Assembly: GCA_020186115.1 (NCBI GenBank)
Contig: WSYJ01000015.1
Coordinates: forward strand, 1 to 64,000
Reading direction: 5' to 3'
Source: Histomonas meleagridis
Lineage: Eukaryota > Parabasalia > Tritrichomonadida > Dientamoebidae
DNA: 64,000 bases
The notes beneath the pieces were generated by a model. That model saw nothing but the letters and a program-made list of their open reading frames with translations. It was not told where the DNA came from and did no database searches. The position numbers and the translations under genes were made by a program. This document shows, piece after piece, positions 27,517 through 37,065 of the stretch. Numbering within the stretch: position 1 is the stretch's first letter; every line of letters starts with the position of its first letter.

Positions 27517-29133
27517 ATGTGCTTCTGGAACCTTTTATTTCTTGTTCACTCAGAAGTTGTCCGTGTTGAAGATTTTACGTCAGATCGATATTTTTCAAAT
27601 ATTCCAAATTATGCAGAACTTACACAATATAACGGGCGATCATGCCTAAAAGTTCAATGGACCGATGAATCTACAAAGCTGTATACTCATGGAGCGAGTT
27701 ATAATTTTACTGCTGATCATTTTGCAAAACGTACTCTAATTGTGACTGCATGGATAGCTTCCGAAAATGTTTCACCGCCAAAAGATAGTTGGAATGGCGT
27801 CAAGCTCATGTACTCTTATAAAAAAAACAATCAAACTGTATATCCTGGTCAAAGCACTATTATATCTGGTACACATCCTTGGACTGAAGTTACATACAAA
27901 GTCACCACATATGCAATGGACAATGTTTCAGCCGGTAATATGTTCCTCGGTCTCCAAGACTCTACAGGGACTGTTTATTTTAGTAACATGACATTTGAAG
28001 TTGTCAAGACAATTGAACCTGAATTTTTGTCAACAATTGATTATCAATGTGAATATACTCAACGCGTTTTATCACGTAGTAGAGCTCGTGGTGCTATGTC
28101 ACCAACTAAGTTTAAAGAAGAAGACTTTGAAGATTTTAAAAGTTGGAATGGAAATATTTTCCGATGGCAACTTACATCATATGAAGGCGATTATAATAAC
28201 CTTACTCAATACAATGAATGGATTAATTATAAACTTGATGAACTTGAACTTGTATTTCAAAAGGCCGAAGAATTAAAGATATGGATCGTTATTGATATGC
28301 ACCAATCACCAGGAGGCAGATCTGGAGGCAATATAATGTATGAGAATGAAACATTTCATAATTTATATATCGAAATATGGAAAACAATTGCGACACGCTT
28401 TAAAGATTGTAAAATGTTATGGGCATATGATTTAATTAATGAACCATCTCATAACAGTAATGCATTTATTGATTATTTACAAAGTCAATATCAAGTAGCT
28501 AAAATCATTCGAGAAATAGATCCATATACACCAATTATTATTGAATTTAATTTTCAATCAGATGCATATCGTTATATTTATTATGCGCTTCCATTAAAAG
28601 ATATATTTTATTCAATACATATTTATATTCCTCATAAATTTACTCATCAAGGAGTTTTGGAATCATGTCCAAACAATTCTGGTTCTTATCCTGGTTCTTT
28701 TGATGGGACTTATTATAATAAATCGGCAATAGAAAATTATTATAAAACATTAATTGACTTTCAAAAAGCACATAATGCTAAAATATTCATGGGCGAGTTT
28801 TCTGCGATTTTATGGGCTAAAGGCGCTGAAGATTATATTGAAGATGTAATAAAGATTGCCGAAGAAAGAAATTGGGATTGGACTTATCATGCATTTAGAG
28901 AATGGAATGGTTGGAGCGTGGAACATGAATGGATTAATGGGCCAAGAGTGGAAACAACAAAAAGAAAAGAAATTTTATTAAAATATTTTAAGAATAACTT
29001 AAACGCAACAGAACCTTGGATTGAACCTGATAAAACAGGAACAATAATCGGATTAGTTGTAACTGTGTTAGTTATAGTTGTTATTGCAGTGGTTATAATT
29101 GTTGCACTTGTTAAAAGAAGAAGCAAAAAATAA
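27517..29133 (+). CDS. Membrane-anchored GH5-family glycoside hydrolase
   Basis: About 538 aa. It has a signal peptide (M-C-F-W-N-L-L-F-L-V-H-S), a beta-sandwich-like domain to about residue 165 that may bind carbohydrate, and then a GH5 barrel. Family cues are W-I-V-I-D-M-H-Q-S-P-G-G, the acid/base glutamate in D-L-I-N-E-P, H-I-Y-I-P-H and the nucleophile in M-G-E-F-S-A-I. A single membrane helix (I-I-G-L-V-V-T-V-L-V-I-V-V-I) and a basic tail K-R-R-S-K-K close the protein, giving type I surface topology. Substrate is probably a beta-glucan or beta-mannan, but it cannot be read from sequence alone. I start at ATG 27517, since the codon before it is TTG. Confidence 0.9.
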   Translation: MCFWNLLFLVHSEVVRVEDFTSDRYFSNIPNYAELTQYNGRSCLKVQWTDESTKLYTHGASYNFTADHFAKRTLIVTAWIASENVSPPKDSWNGVKLMYSYKKNNQTVYPGQSTIISGTHPWTEVTYKVTTYAMDNVSAGNMFLGLQDSTGTVYFSNMTFEVVKTIEPEFLSTIDYQCEYTQRVLSRSRARGAMSPTKFKEEDFEDFKSWNGNIFRWQLTSYEGDYNNLTQYNEWINYKLDELELVFQKAEELKIWIVIDMHQSPGGRSGGNIMYENETFHNLYIEIWKTIATRFKDCKMLWAYDLINEPSHNSNAFIDYLQSQYQVAKIIREIDPYTPIIIEFNFQSDAYRYIYYALPLKDIFYSIHIYIPHKFTHQGVLESCPNNSGSYPGSFDGTYYNKSAIENYYKTLIDFQKAHNAKIFMGEFSAILWAKGAEDYIEDVIKIAEERNWDWTYHAFREWNGWSVEHEWINGPRVETTKRKEILLKYFKNNLNATEPWIEPDKTGTIIGLVVTVLVIVVIAVVIIVALVKRRSKK

Positions 29134-29460
29134 ATTGTTTATGTTGGAGTTATAAATTTCGTTGATTGACACAAAATTCAATGTATCATACAACAGATTT
29201 TGTTTCCTTGTATTTTTTAGAGATAAATACTAATTGAATAAAAGTCATATCGAATTTTTTTATTATTTACATGTAAATAAATAATTATATATGTGTACTA
29301 ACGAATTAGTCGATTCATAATTAATTATATGTAAATACATAATAATCATAATAGATATTTATGACAGTTAAAACGGATATTGTTTATAATCAATATTCAC
29401 ATATATTACAAGCTACATGTGACAAAATTTCTGCTGCCACTATTCTCAACTTTCATCGTT

Positions 29461-30097
29461 AATTAATATTAGTATATATATCATAAATATCTTCTTCTTC
29501 ATTAGTTTCTAATACATCCTTGTTGTAGATAATACCAGTTAATTTATTATTTATATCAATTAAACTTTCATTAGTTAAATTATGATTTATTTAAGAAATA
29601 TTATCAGTATCAATACCATTAATATTATCACATTCTATATTACCATTAACTTTTAAATCTTGATTAACATTAGTGTATATTTCATAGTTATCTCTTCTTC
29701 TTCGTTTTCAAATAAATCTTCATGATGAGTAATCCCTGTGTAATCAGAACTTATTAAATAATTATCGTGAGTATGATCAATAAACATTTTATATATGACA
29801 TTCCTCTAATAACATACCTAATTCATTAGTTCGTTGTCTTTTAGGAACATTTTAATAATAATACTTCAAGTTTTTATAAATTACATTCATTTCTGGAAAT
29901 AGTTTTATCAAATAATTATATTCATTGAAGTCTTGGTCTATATAATCTGCATTAGGAACCTCTAAATCATCTAAATTTTCGTAAATAATATATGGTAGTC
30001 TATCAACAAATAAATTAATTATTGCTTGAACTGATGTTTCAAAATTTTTTTCACTGGGATTGAAGATAATGGATTCTAATGATTTCGATAGATCCAT
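29461..30097 (-). pseudogene. Degenerate acidic protein gene with a repeated segment
   Basis: An 81-codon frame from ATG 30097 (S-V-Q-A-I-I-N-L-F, D-R-L-P-Y-I-I-Y-E-N-L) is faintly like the ankyrin-gene heads. Downstream, beyond stops and frame changes, two related readings occur: T-G-I-T-H-H-E-D-L-F-E-N-E-E-E-E near 29740-29690, and T-G-I-I-Y-N-K-D-V-L-E-T-N-E-E-E-D near 29541-29480. The repeat of this acidic unit suggests a former coding sequence now interrupted. Function unknown. Confidence 0.35.
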
Positions 30098-30421
30098 TAA
30101 AATAATGTTTCAAGTTAAGTACGCCAAAATAAAAGAACATTGCAAAGCTTTTTTAAAAGAATTACTTCCCTTTATTACTATATTTAAAAAATACAAGTTC
30201 TTAGAAAAAAAAATCCATCTAACGTCTCATTCTTTCAATCAAAAATTTCCATGTTGTTGGAAATCATATCAAATCTAAATATGAGATTGTTTTCATTTAT
30301 TTAGAAATACTCAAATGCTTTTAGTTACCAAAAATAAACAATAAATAAAAGGAATAAATAACTATTTAATAAATGTGTGATGAGAAAATTTGTTCATCAT
30401 AAATTGAGTTTAATATTTTTC

Positions 30422-30556
30422 CTACCTCTTTCTAGGTACCACAAAAGCAATTATAGATCCGATTATTATGACACTCAAAACGCCCACGCTAGCAGACAAT
30501 CTGATAATCAAATTCTTCTTATAATGCATAATGTATTCATTAAGAACTTCATTATA
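30422..30556 (-). pseudogene. Orphan membrane-anchor tail of a surface protein
   Basis: A minus-strand reading of about 43 codons ends S-A-S-V-G-V-L-S-V-I-I-I-G-S-I-I-A-F-V-V-P-R-K-R-stop. This is a membrane helix with a short basic tail like those ending trichomonad surface proteins. Stops lie directly upstream. It could be a relic or, less likely, a terminal exon. The remaining intergenic DNA (29134-31148) is AT-rich with no other recognisable gene. Confidence 0.35.
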
Positions 30557-31148
30557 AAGAATTTATCACATAAAAGCCAGGCGCCATCATAATTATGAAC
30601 TGTCAGCTCCAATCAAACAAACATTTTCTTTAATAATCAATTTGAATAAATTATATGAATATGCACCTTCTTCATAGGTAAAAGTAAAATAAGTTTAAAG
30701 CACCTCGATTTATTACTTTGTTTGTTCTATTCAAGCATTAATTCAATTGGTTCACATTCGCTATGCTTACTCACAGTTATGAAGCCTTTGACTTGTAAAT
30801 ATTTTATGTATTGATAATGATAATATTATGCCAACAGCTTTAAAATAATGCAAAACGCAATAAAATATTATACAATAAATCATCCAATAACATAGACATC
30901 TCATTAATCTTCAGTACTTCTTATTGTGGTAATTTGGAATGAATTTATGGAGTTTCATTAAGCATAATCGATGTTATTTTAAATTGTGTTTTTAAAGGAA
31001 TTTGAGTAATCAGCATCGAAGCATTTTATGATGAATGAAATGCTAAGTATTTTAATAAAGTATAATAAAAATAAACCATAATTCGATGTTAGCTAGCTAA
31101 CATTCCCAATAAAATGCAAAAGTGGCTATATTGAATACTTTATTTAGG

Positions 31149-31156
31149 GGCACCCC
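31149..31156 (+). promoter_or_regulatory. GGGGCACC box upstream of CFAP298
   Basis: Identical octamer to those at 20058 and 34975. It lies 38 nt before the ATG at 31194 and so supports that start over the longer frame, which would place the box inside the coding region. Confidence 0.5.
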
Positions 31157-31193
31157 AATAATCGTTAATTTTGGAATCGGCCATTTAATAAAA

Positions 31194-31928
31194 ATGGTCA
31201 TTTTCCACCTTCAAACAACAAAAGAAACAGAATTTTTATATGAAACCACAAATGACGCTAGCATTTCAGATGTTATCACCGAAATAGCTGCAATTCATAA
31301 TACAATTTTAAGAATCCGTTGTTTAGTTGAATATATAAAAGAGTTAATCAAAAGTGGTCCCATGGGTGAAAACGATGAGCGCAGTAATCCACCAGAAAAT
31401 GCCGGAATTCTTGAACGTGCCATTTCAGATGCTGAGACAGCAATTTCTCCTGATCAAGTCACCAAAAAATTCAACTTCACTCCATCTTTTATGTCCGAAG
31501 AGCTTGCACGACTTTCAGGAGCAGTATCCATAATTTATCCTGAAGGTCTTCCACCAACAGAACCTGTTCGCAAGGTTTTAGAAGGCGCTGATGTTAGTGG
31601 CGAATTTGATCCACAGACATGCCAACTCTGGTGGGCACGTAAATCACTTCAGCGCGACAAAAAAGTCAGTGATTACTTAGGCAACAATTCACGCACCAAA
31701 GCCATTGCCAAACTCACTGATGCAAAATCTGGTCCTCCTCCACGCGAAATTTCCATGAGTAAAGAAGCACAGATAAAGATGATGTCGGCAATGCACAAAA
31801 AGGCCGAAGAATTAAAGCGGATACAGGATGACGACGATGACTCATACATGAACTCGGAATGGGCAAATCCAAATGGACTCAAGAACACGTTCCAGGGATT
31901 GGAGCAAGTCGACTGGAAACCACATTAA
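31194..31928 (+). CDS. CFAP298: CFAP298 (C21orf59/Kurly) flagellar assembly protein
   Basis: A 244-aa protein that aligns along its whole length with CFAP298. The start is M-V-I-F-H-L with E-T-E-F-L-Y-E-T, the middle I-I-Y-P-E-G-L-P-P. Then come Q-L-W-W-A-R-K-S-L, D-Y-L-G-N-N-S-R-T-K-A-I-A-K-L, P-P-P-R-E, and E-E-L-K-R-I-Q-D-D-D-D-D-S-Y-M-N-S-E-W-A, ending V-D-W-K-P-H. In animals and algae it is needed for outer dynein-arm assembly and motility; trichomonads swim with several flagella. I moved the start to 31194 because homology begins at this Met and the longer frame opens with GTG. Confidence 0.95.
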   Translation: MVIFHLQTTKETEFLYETTNDASISDVITEIAAIHNTILRIRCLVEYIKELIKSGPMGENDERSNPPENAGILERAISDAETAISPDQVTKKFNFTPSFMSEELARLSGAVSIIYPEGLPPTEPVRKVLEGADVSGEFDPQTCQLWWARKSLQRDKKVSDYLGNNSRTKAIAKLTDAKSGPPPREISMSKEAQIKMMSAMHKKAEELKRIQDDDDDSYMNSEWANPNGLKNTFQGLEQVDWKPH

Positions 31929-32524
31929 AGATATTTGATTTTATATTTTCTAGTTATAAAAATTTCAATTGAAATTTTTAATGTGTTTTTCTAAAAATTA
32001 TTTGGCAATGCTGAACTATACCTCGGAAAAAATACGTTATTTACGATAGAGGACGATAGATATTTTATGGCAAAAATGATCGTTCGAAAAAATTATACGG
32101 AAAAAAAAAAATTAAAACAGTTGATTTATATTTTGTACATTAGAATAACCTCTAAATATTGCTTAATAATCTACTTTTATCTTTATTCTAATTATATAAA
32201 TAATATCAAATAATTGGAGTAATACGAAATTTAATATTCCCCCAACAGTTAAAATTCAGCTGCTTTGCTTTTTCCCAATGGACTCAGTTTTTTGTGAGAG
32301 GCACTGAAATTAAATTGAATTTGCAAAAGATTTTCTTAAAGTTACAATGAACAAATTATGCCTTTGGACATATTGGGATGTCTTCGTGTTCATTATATTT
32401 TTAAAATCAATTGATATGTCAAGTTTACTTCTAATTAGAAAAACTTAGATTCAATGAAAATTATTAATATTTTATTAAAAATCTTATATTTACATATGTT
32501 TCTTAACTTACACAAACTCTGTAT
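31929..32524. other. Intergenic region containing a CGATAG repeat element
   Basis: About 600 bp between convergent genes. At 32043-32082 it contains ACGATAGAGGACGATAGATA followed by TTTTATGGCAAAAATGATCG. This resembles a segment of the kinase intron (minus strand of about 19020-19075), which also has doubled ACGATAG followed by ATATGGC and an A-run. No gene is seen. Confidence 0.5.
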
Positions 32525-33838
32525 TTAATTTTTAGGGAATTCGCAAAACGACAAAAAGTCGTCGCCGAAGAACCCAACGATTGCATCAAAAACGCATTTG
32601 TATTCCTCTTCCAATTCACCATCGAAGTAATCGGGATGAAAACATAGTGCGCATAATCTTAACAAAGCGCCATATAAATGTGAAGATTGAATTCTTAAAG
32701 TCATATCTTTGCTATTCATTTCATTTCTTATAGTAGTAAACATTGAAGGTAAATTTGGAATCAACAAATTTCGAATATATACTTTATCTACGCATTGTAA
32801 TCCAAGTACTGCGCCTAACTGTGATGGAAGTGAAAGCCTACTATCAAATACAATCGATATTAAATATTCAGCAATATTTTGTTGAAGTTTTGGAAATTGA
32901 TGTTGTGATTTGAGAACGATAACATTCAAAAAGTCGGCGGCCGATGATCGGAGGTTGTACATGTCATCAAGATGGTCATCGCCGAGAGGCGAATGTACAA
33001 GAAGAGTAATGGCTATAGATATAAATGAATGAAGGAAAAGCTCGGTGTCAAGTCGTGCATTGGAAAAAAGTGCTCGTGCAAGATTTAGTGATACTTGAAG
33101 ATGTTGGGGACTCTTGCCATTAGTAACAATGGTCTCACTAACGACTTTGAGAAAGAAAGGAAGTAAGGGTTGAATGGCAGTTTCGTTGGATAATGAATCT
33201 AACAATTTTAAAAATTCGGTGGTTTCGGTCTGTGAATTAAAACGCTGCTTAATGGTCTCAAGAGATGAGCAATAATAATTTTGGAGAGATTGAGGTAAAA
33301 TGGTTTTGGATGAAATTAATAATACAGATTGATCAGTGGCTCGCATTTGCTCTGTAAGTGGTAGAAGACGATTGGGAATAGTAGGCTTTATATCATGCTC
33401 GCAAACATTTTGTTCAATTTGTGGCTGGATTCCATTAATTGCAAGCCAATGAAAATCAAAAAGCCTATCTTGTGGATATCCTTTGAGTGGAGAGTGAGCA
33501 AAGCTAGTGAGGGGAATTTGTTCATCATCATAGGCAAGAATGTCGAGATCAGAAACTTGACCAATATGAACGAGTTGTTCAATTTCATTTGACTGATAAC
33601 CATACAGAGGTTGGAGCATTTTAGATTTTAATGATTCATTTATATCTGATGCTTTCAACCAAGTCATATGTTTATGTTTTCGAATACGATTTGCAAGTTC
33701 AACAATTTTTATGATAAACGATTCTGCATCTCTAGCAATATCTTCAGAATTGCGTTCAGATGAGAATTTTATATCAAGTTCTTGAGATATTTCAATAACA
33801 GTTTCATTCAAAGCCATTGTGTTGTATTGAACAAACAT
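32525..33838 (-). CDS. TAF6: TAF6-like TFIID subunit (histone fold plus HEAT domain)
   Basis: About 437 aa. The N-terminal histone fold reads N-E-T-V-I-E-I-S-Q-E-L-D-I, ending in K-A-S-D-I-N-E-S-L-K and the TAF6 hallmark P-L-Y-G-Y. Then comes the linker F-D-F-H-W-L-A-I-N-G-I-Q-P-Q-I (compare A-H-W-L-S-I-E-G-C-Q-P). The C-terminal half is a HEAT domain (S-A-A-D-F-L-N-V-I-V, Q-L-G-A-V-L-G-L-Q-C). TAF6 pairs with TAF9 in TFIID and SAGA-type complexes. Start may be Met 33838 or the internal Met at 33817, just before the fold; the longest frame opens with TTG. Confidence 0.9.
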   Translation of the reverse strand: MFVQYNTMALNETVIEISQELDIKFSSERNSEDIARDAESFIIKIVELANRIRKHKHMTWLKASDINESLKSKMLQPLYGYQSNEIEQLVHIGQVSDLDILAYDDEQIPLTSFAHSPLKGYPQDRLFDFHWLAINGIQPQIEQNVCEHDIKPTIPNRLLPLTEQMRATDQSVLLISSKTILPQSLQNYYCSSLETIKQRFNSQTETTEFLKLLDSLSNETAIQPLLPFFLKVVSETIVTNGKSPQHLQVSLNLARALFSNARLDTELFLHSFISIAITLLVHSPLGDDHLDDMYNLRSSAADFLNVIVLKSQHQFPKLQQNIAEYLISIVFDSRLSLPSQLGAVLGLQCVDKVYIRNLLIPNLPSMFTTIRNEMNSKDMTLRIQSSHLYGALLRLCALCFHPDYFDGELEEEYKCVFDAIVGFFGDDFLSFCEFPKN

Positions 33839-34059
33839 TGTCAATTCAATAAACGGGCACTTATGGAAACTTGAAATTGCTCATGAGTTTTAATTGTTTA
33901 TATATAAATTCGTGATAAAACACATTGCTGTAATGATCAATAATGAATTAATTTAGATTTTTAATATGTTGAGTTCCAAGAAAGAACTTTGTATGAACGA
34001 TTAAAACAAGATCAATCCCACTTTTTATGTACTTTACAAATAAGAATTCAATAGCCTTT

Positions 34060-34725
34060 TTACTTTCTGGTGAAATACAAGGAACAAAACACAACAACTC
34101 CTATAGCAATAACAACAATAATAACAATGATGATACACATTGCTCTGGATGAGCCTTTTTGATGTTTATGAGCTTCTTCAAGTTGGACGTTTCCAGATTG
34201 CATATTTTGTTTAGAACTTGTAACAATGGAATCAACACTCACGAGTAAATGCCTTTGCTTTTGAATTTCCTCAAGTGTCTGCTGGAAAATTTGCTGAAGG
34301 TCTCTCATTGTTGAGAGAATTTGGTTAACTTCTTGTTCCATAATTTCAAGATACTCTGTTTCGCCGTCAAGTTGTTCTTGATCAAGAAGGGGTTGATTAA
34401 GAACCGGTTGTTGTTGTTGAGGGTGAATGGAGTCGTAGCATCTTCGCAAAGCCTGTAAAACTCCCGGTAATTTATCTTGCATATCAGCACGAAGTTGATC
34501 AAATTGTTGTTGGTAACTGTCAACTTCTGGATCTCCTTTTTCTCGAAGAGAAATTATTGTGGATTTAACTTGTTGGGAAAGCTCCATAAGTGATTTAACA
34601 TCATTTTGTAGTGATTCTCTTAGTTCTGGAGTATCAGACCAATCACCAATACTTAGAGAATTTTGACATATTTCATCTAGTTGATGTTGCATTGTTTGGA
34701 TGTCATTCGCTAAAAGGTAGGCCAT
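34060..34725 (-). CDS. Qa-SNARE of syntaxin 7/Pep12 type
   Basis: A 221-aa protein with an N-terminal helical (Habc-like) region to about 110 and a Q-rich linker. The SNARE helix spans about 125-190 (E-Y-L-E-I-M-E-Q-E-V-N-Q-I-L-S-T-M-R-D-L-Q-Q-I-F), and the membrane anchor at 197-218 is I-I-I-V-I-I-V-V-I-A-I-G. The V-N-x-I then D-L-Q-Q-I-F zero-layer context is that of Qa-SNAREs acting on endosomes or lysosomes. Together with the Qc-SNARE at 7680 and Vps11 it suggests a complete fusion route. Confidence 0.85.
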   Translation of the reverse strand: MAYLLANDIQTMQHQLDEICQNSLSIGDWSDTPELRESLQNDVKSLMELSQQVKSTIISLREKGDPEVDSYQQQFDQLRADMQDKLPGVLQALRRCYDSIHPQQQQPVLNQPLLDQEQLDGETEYLEIMEQEVNQILSTMRDLQQIFQQTLEEIQKQRHLLVSVDSIVTSSKQNMQSGNVQLEEAHKHQKGSSRAMCIIIVIIVVIAIGVVVFCSLYFTRK

Positions 34726-34974
34726 CTCTTTTTAAGCAGTTTCAAAACGATGGAGAAATTGAATTGAGTTCTAAGAAATCGGTTAACAAACGGTGCAAAA
34801 AAATCAAAACCCAGAAAATGGTTTCTGTGAAAAAATCTAGAAATAAATCAAATTTTTATGCTTCTACTTTCGGCGTTTTGGGTCTTTTAATATTGCTTAA
34901 AAATTTAAGGAATTTTATATATGTTTTATGGAATTTCATTTCAAAAAAAGCATTTACTCTTAACGTTCTCTAAC

Positions 34975-34982
34975 GGGGCACC
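34975..34982 (+). promoter_or_regulatory. GGGGCACC box upstream of the arrestin-like gene
   Basis: Third exact copy of the octamer, 11 nt before the ATG at 34993 and preceded by TAAC. The very short distance implies a very short 5' leader if the box marks transcription start. Confidence 0.5.
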
Positions 34983-34992
34983 CTAAAGCAAA

Positions 34993-35892
34993 ATGATCCC
35001 TAAAGGAACGATTTATATACAACAGAATAAAAGCTATCAAAAATATATTGATCTTTTGCAAATAGAAAATAAAAATATTCCGATTGCATTTTGTGGCGAA
35101 AATATCCTGGGTCGATTTGAATTTATCTCAGATCAAGAATTTTCTCCAACAGGAATTTCTCTTAAACTTATTGTTAGTTATTATAATAATCTCCATGGTA
35201 ACAATAAAATTAAAGATCAAGTTATTAGTGAAAAAAATCTTTCAGAGAATGGATCAATTTCAAATATCAAAAGTTTTACCAAATCTTTTGATATTCCCAA
35301 AGAAAAGATAACATTTCCATCATATAATGGACGTAAAGTAAAAGCTAGGTATACAATAATTGTTACTATTTCTCGTTCATTTTTCAAATCAAACTTTGTT
35401 TTCACCCAACCCATTATTATTTTAAACCCGCGCACTATGGCCAGGCCTATGTCTCCACAAAAGATCAGACCTATTGACCTTGTCAATTTATCATGTCAAT
35501 TATCGTTGCCTAAATTAGAATATTCCAATAACGAAAAGATTGAAGGCCAGTTGGTTTTTGTTTCTCCACAAGAAAGGAACATTTTAATGATGACTGCACA
35601 TCTTTATGTATCAGAACAATTAGGATCATCTCCAACAATTAACACACAGATCTTCTCTTATGAGCTGGTAAATGGCAATCCTTTGCCAGGAACACAAATA
35701 CCTTTCTGTCTACAGCTTGGCTCGAAGAAAATTTGGACATTTCATCCAATCACTGACAAGAAAAACACGCTTGTGAAGGCCGATTTCAAACTCGAAATAG
35801 AGACAAAGACAACAACTGGAACAATACGAAATTTTGTAAAGTTAAATATATATCAAAACCATTTCGACGATGATGATGATATTAATAAATAG
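34993..35892 (+). CDS. Arrestin/Vps26-fold protein
   Basis: A 299-aa all-beta protein with two arrestin-like halves. The first contains I-P-I-A-F-C-G-E-N-I-L-G-R-F-E-F; the second reads L-E-Y-S-N-N-E-K-I-E-G-Q-L-V-F, I-P-F-C-L-Q-L and A-D-F-K-L-E-I-E-T-K-T. The length and the P-L-P-G-T-Q-I-P-F near the C-terminus resemble Vps26 and VPS26C (retromer/retriever cargo subunits), but typical arrestin adaptors are equally possible. It ends in an acidic D-D-D-D tract. The role is probably cargo sorting on endosomes. Confidence 0.55.
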   Translation: MIPKGTIYIQQNKSYQKYIDLLQIENKNIPIAFCGENILGRFEFISDQEFSPTGISLKLIVSYYNNLHGNNKIKDQVISEKNLSENGSISNIKSFTKSFDIPKEKITFPSYNGRKVKARYTIIVTISRSFFKSNFVFTQPIIILNPRTMARPMSPQKIRPIDLVNLSCQLSLPKLEYSNNEKIEGQLVFVSPQERNILMMTAHLYVSEQLGSSPTINTQIFSYELVNGNPLPGTQIPFCLQLGSKKIWTFHPITDKKNTLVKADFKLEIETKTTTGTIRNFVKLNIYQNHFDDDDDINK

Positions 35893-36527
35893 TTAATTAG
35901 TTGATGCCGTAAATGATTTTTATGTTTTTATTTTGGCTTAAAAAAAATTAATTAATTATTTAAAAATATAAGGTACTTTTTCGAAAAATTAATACTTCTT
36001 TTGGATATGCCAAATGAAAATTTTGAAATAGTGATTTTAATTTTCAAATTTAAATGAAACCTTATTTAAAATACTTAGAGTTATTATCTTTCTAACAAAT
36101 CAAAAATTACACATTTTCATAATTATTCAATAAAGAAACAGACATTGGTGAAAAACCTGTAGACCGACAACAAAATTTTAGATAAATCATAAATTTTTAT
36201 ATAGTTTGTTGGCAAATAGAAATTTCAGCATATATTCAGTCCCAAAAATATGAATTAATTATAATATCTAAAGAAAATTGAGAAAAAAGATTTTTTCGTG
36301 TAAACATTCTTCTTGGTGAAGTGAGTGAAAAATAGGAATATTGCGAAAATTACAAAATTAAATCGAAAAAAAAATTATTAAATATATATATATACTAAAT
36401 ATGTTCTCTATGAATAATACTATAGTGTAGAAGTCGATTACATTAAGGTGCCAGTCTATAATAGGTTTTTCACTGTAGTCTATTTTTATAGTATGTTTAT
36501 TCTTGATAATATTACAGCATTTTTATA
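35893..36527. other. AT-rich intergenic DNA
   Basis: Long A/T runs including a short (TA)n at about 36379-36395. No gene is seen. Confidence 0.5.
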
Positions 36528-36853
36528 GAGGTTACGGAAAAATTACAGGAGGTTACAGAAAATACAAAAAGTTTGGATCAAAAATTATCAGTGCCGATGT
36601 CCTTATCTGCTATTATATTCTATGATGTTGTTTTATAGCACAATGCACTTTCAAAATGCAAATTCAAAAGTTGATTATCCAATTGTGTTGCCATTTTGGC
36701 ATTATATGCTAAGCTTTGCATAAGATATTCTTAGCATCAAAAAATATATGAATAAACATCACGTTCAATTTTATTTTTCATAGCAAAATCGAAGTTCTAA
36801 GAAACCGTTTAAATCGATTCTCTACACAACGGTTTATCGTTTTCCGTAACCTC
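36528..36853. mobile_element. Candidate MITE with 14-bp inverted ends
   Basis: GAGGTTACGGAAAA at 36528-36541 is repeated exactly inverted (TTTTCCGTAACCTC) at 36840-36853, enclosing about 300 bp with no coding sequence. A further GAGGTTACAGAAAA lies beside the left end (about 36549). The size fits a short non-autonomous DNA element. I see no clear target-site duplication, so it could also be a regulatory inverted repeat. Confidence 0.45.
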
Positions 36854-37065
36854 CTGCAACTACAAGTCATTACTTTATTTTGATTTAAGCAAACACAAAA
36901 AGAATTGAAATTTATTATAAACTTATTAAAAAAAACAACCAATTTACTACTCCAAAACGCAAACTCGCTTCACAACATAAACATAATTTTCTTTATTATT
37001 TTTCTAAACATGTGTATATACATATAGTTTGATTTTTATTGTCAAAACAATCTTTCTCAAAAGGG

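Noticed and set aside
30060..30592. Two plus-strand frames in the region of degenerate minus-strand sequence
   Set aside because: Their content is antisense to better minus-strand readings, and neither has a recognisable domain.
31122..31193. Longer N-terminus for CFAP298
   Set aside because: It opens with GTG, contains the GGGGCACC box, and has no similarity to CFAP298, which begins at Met 31194.
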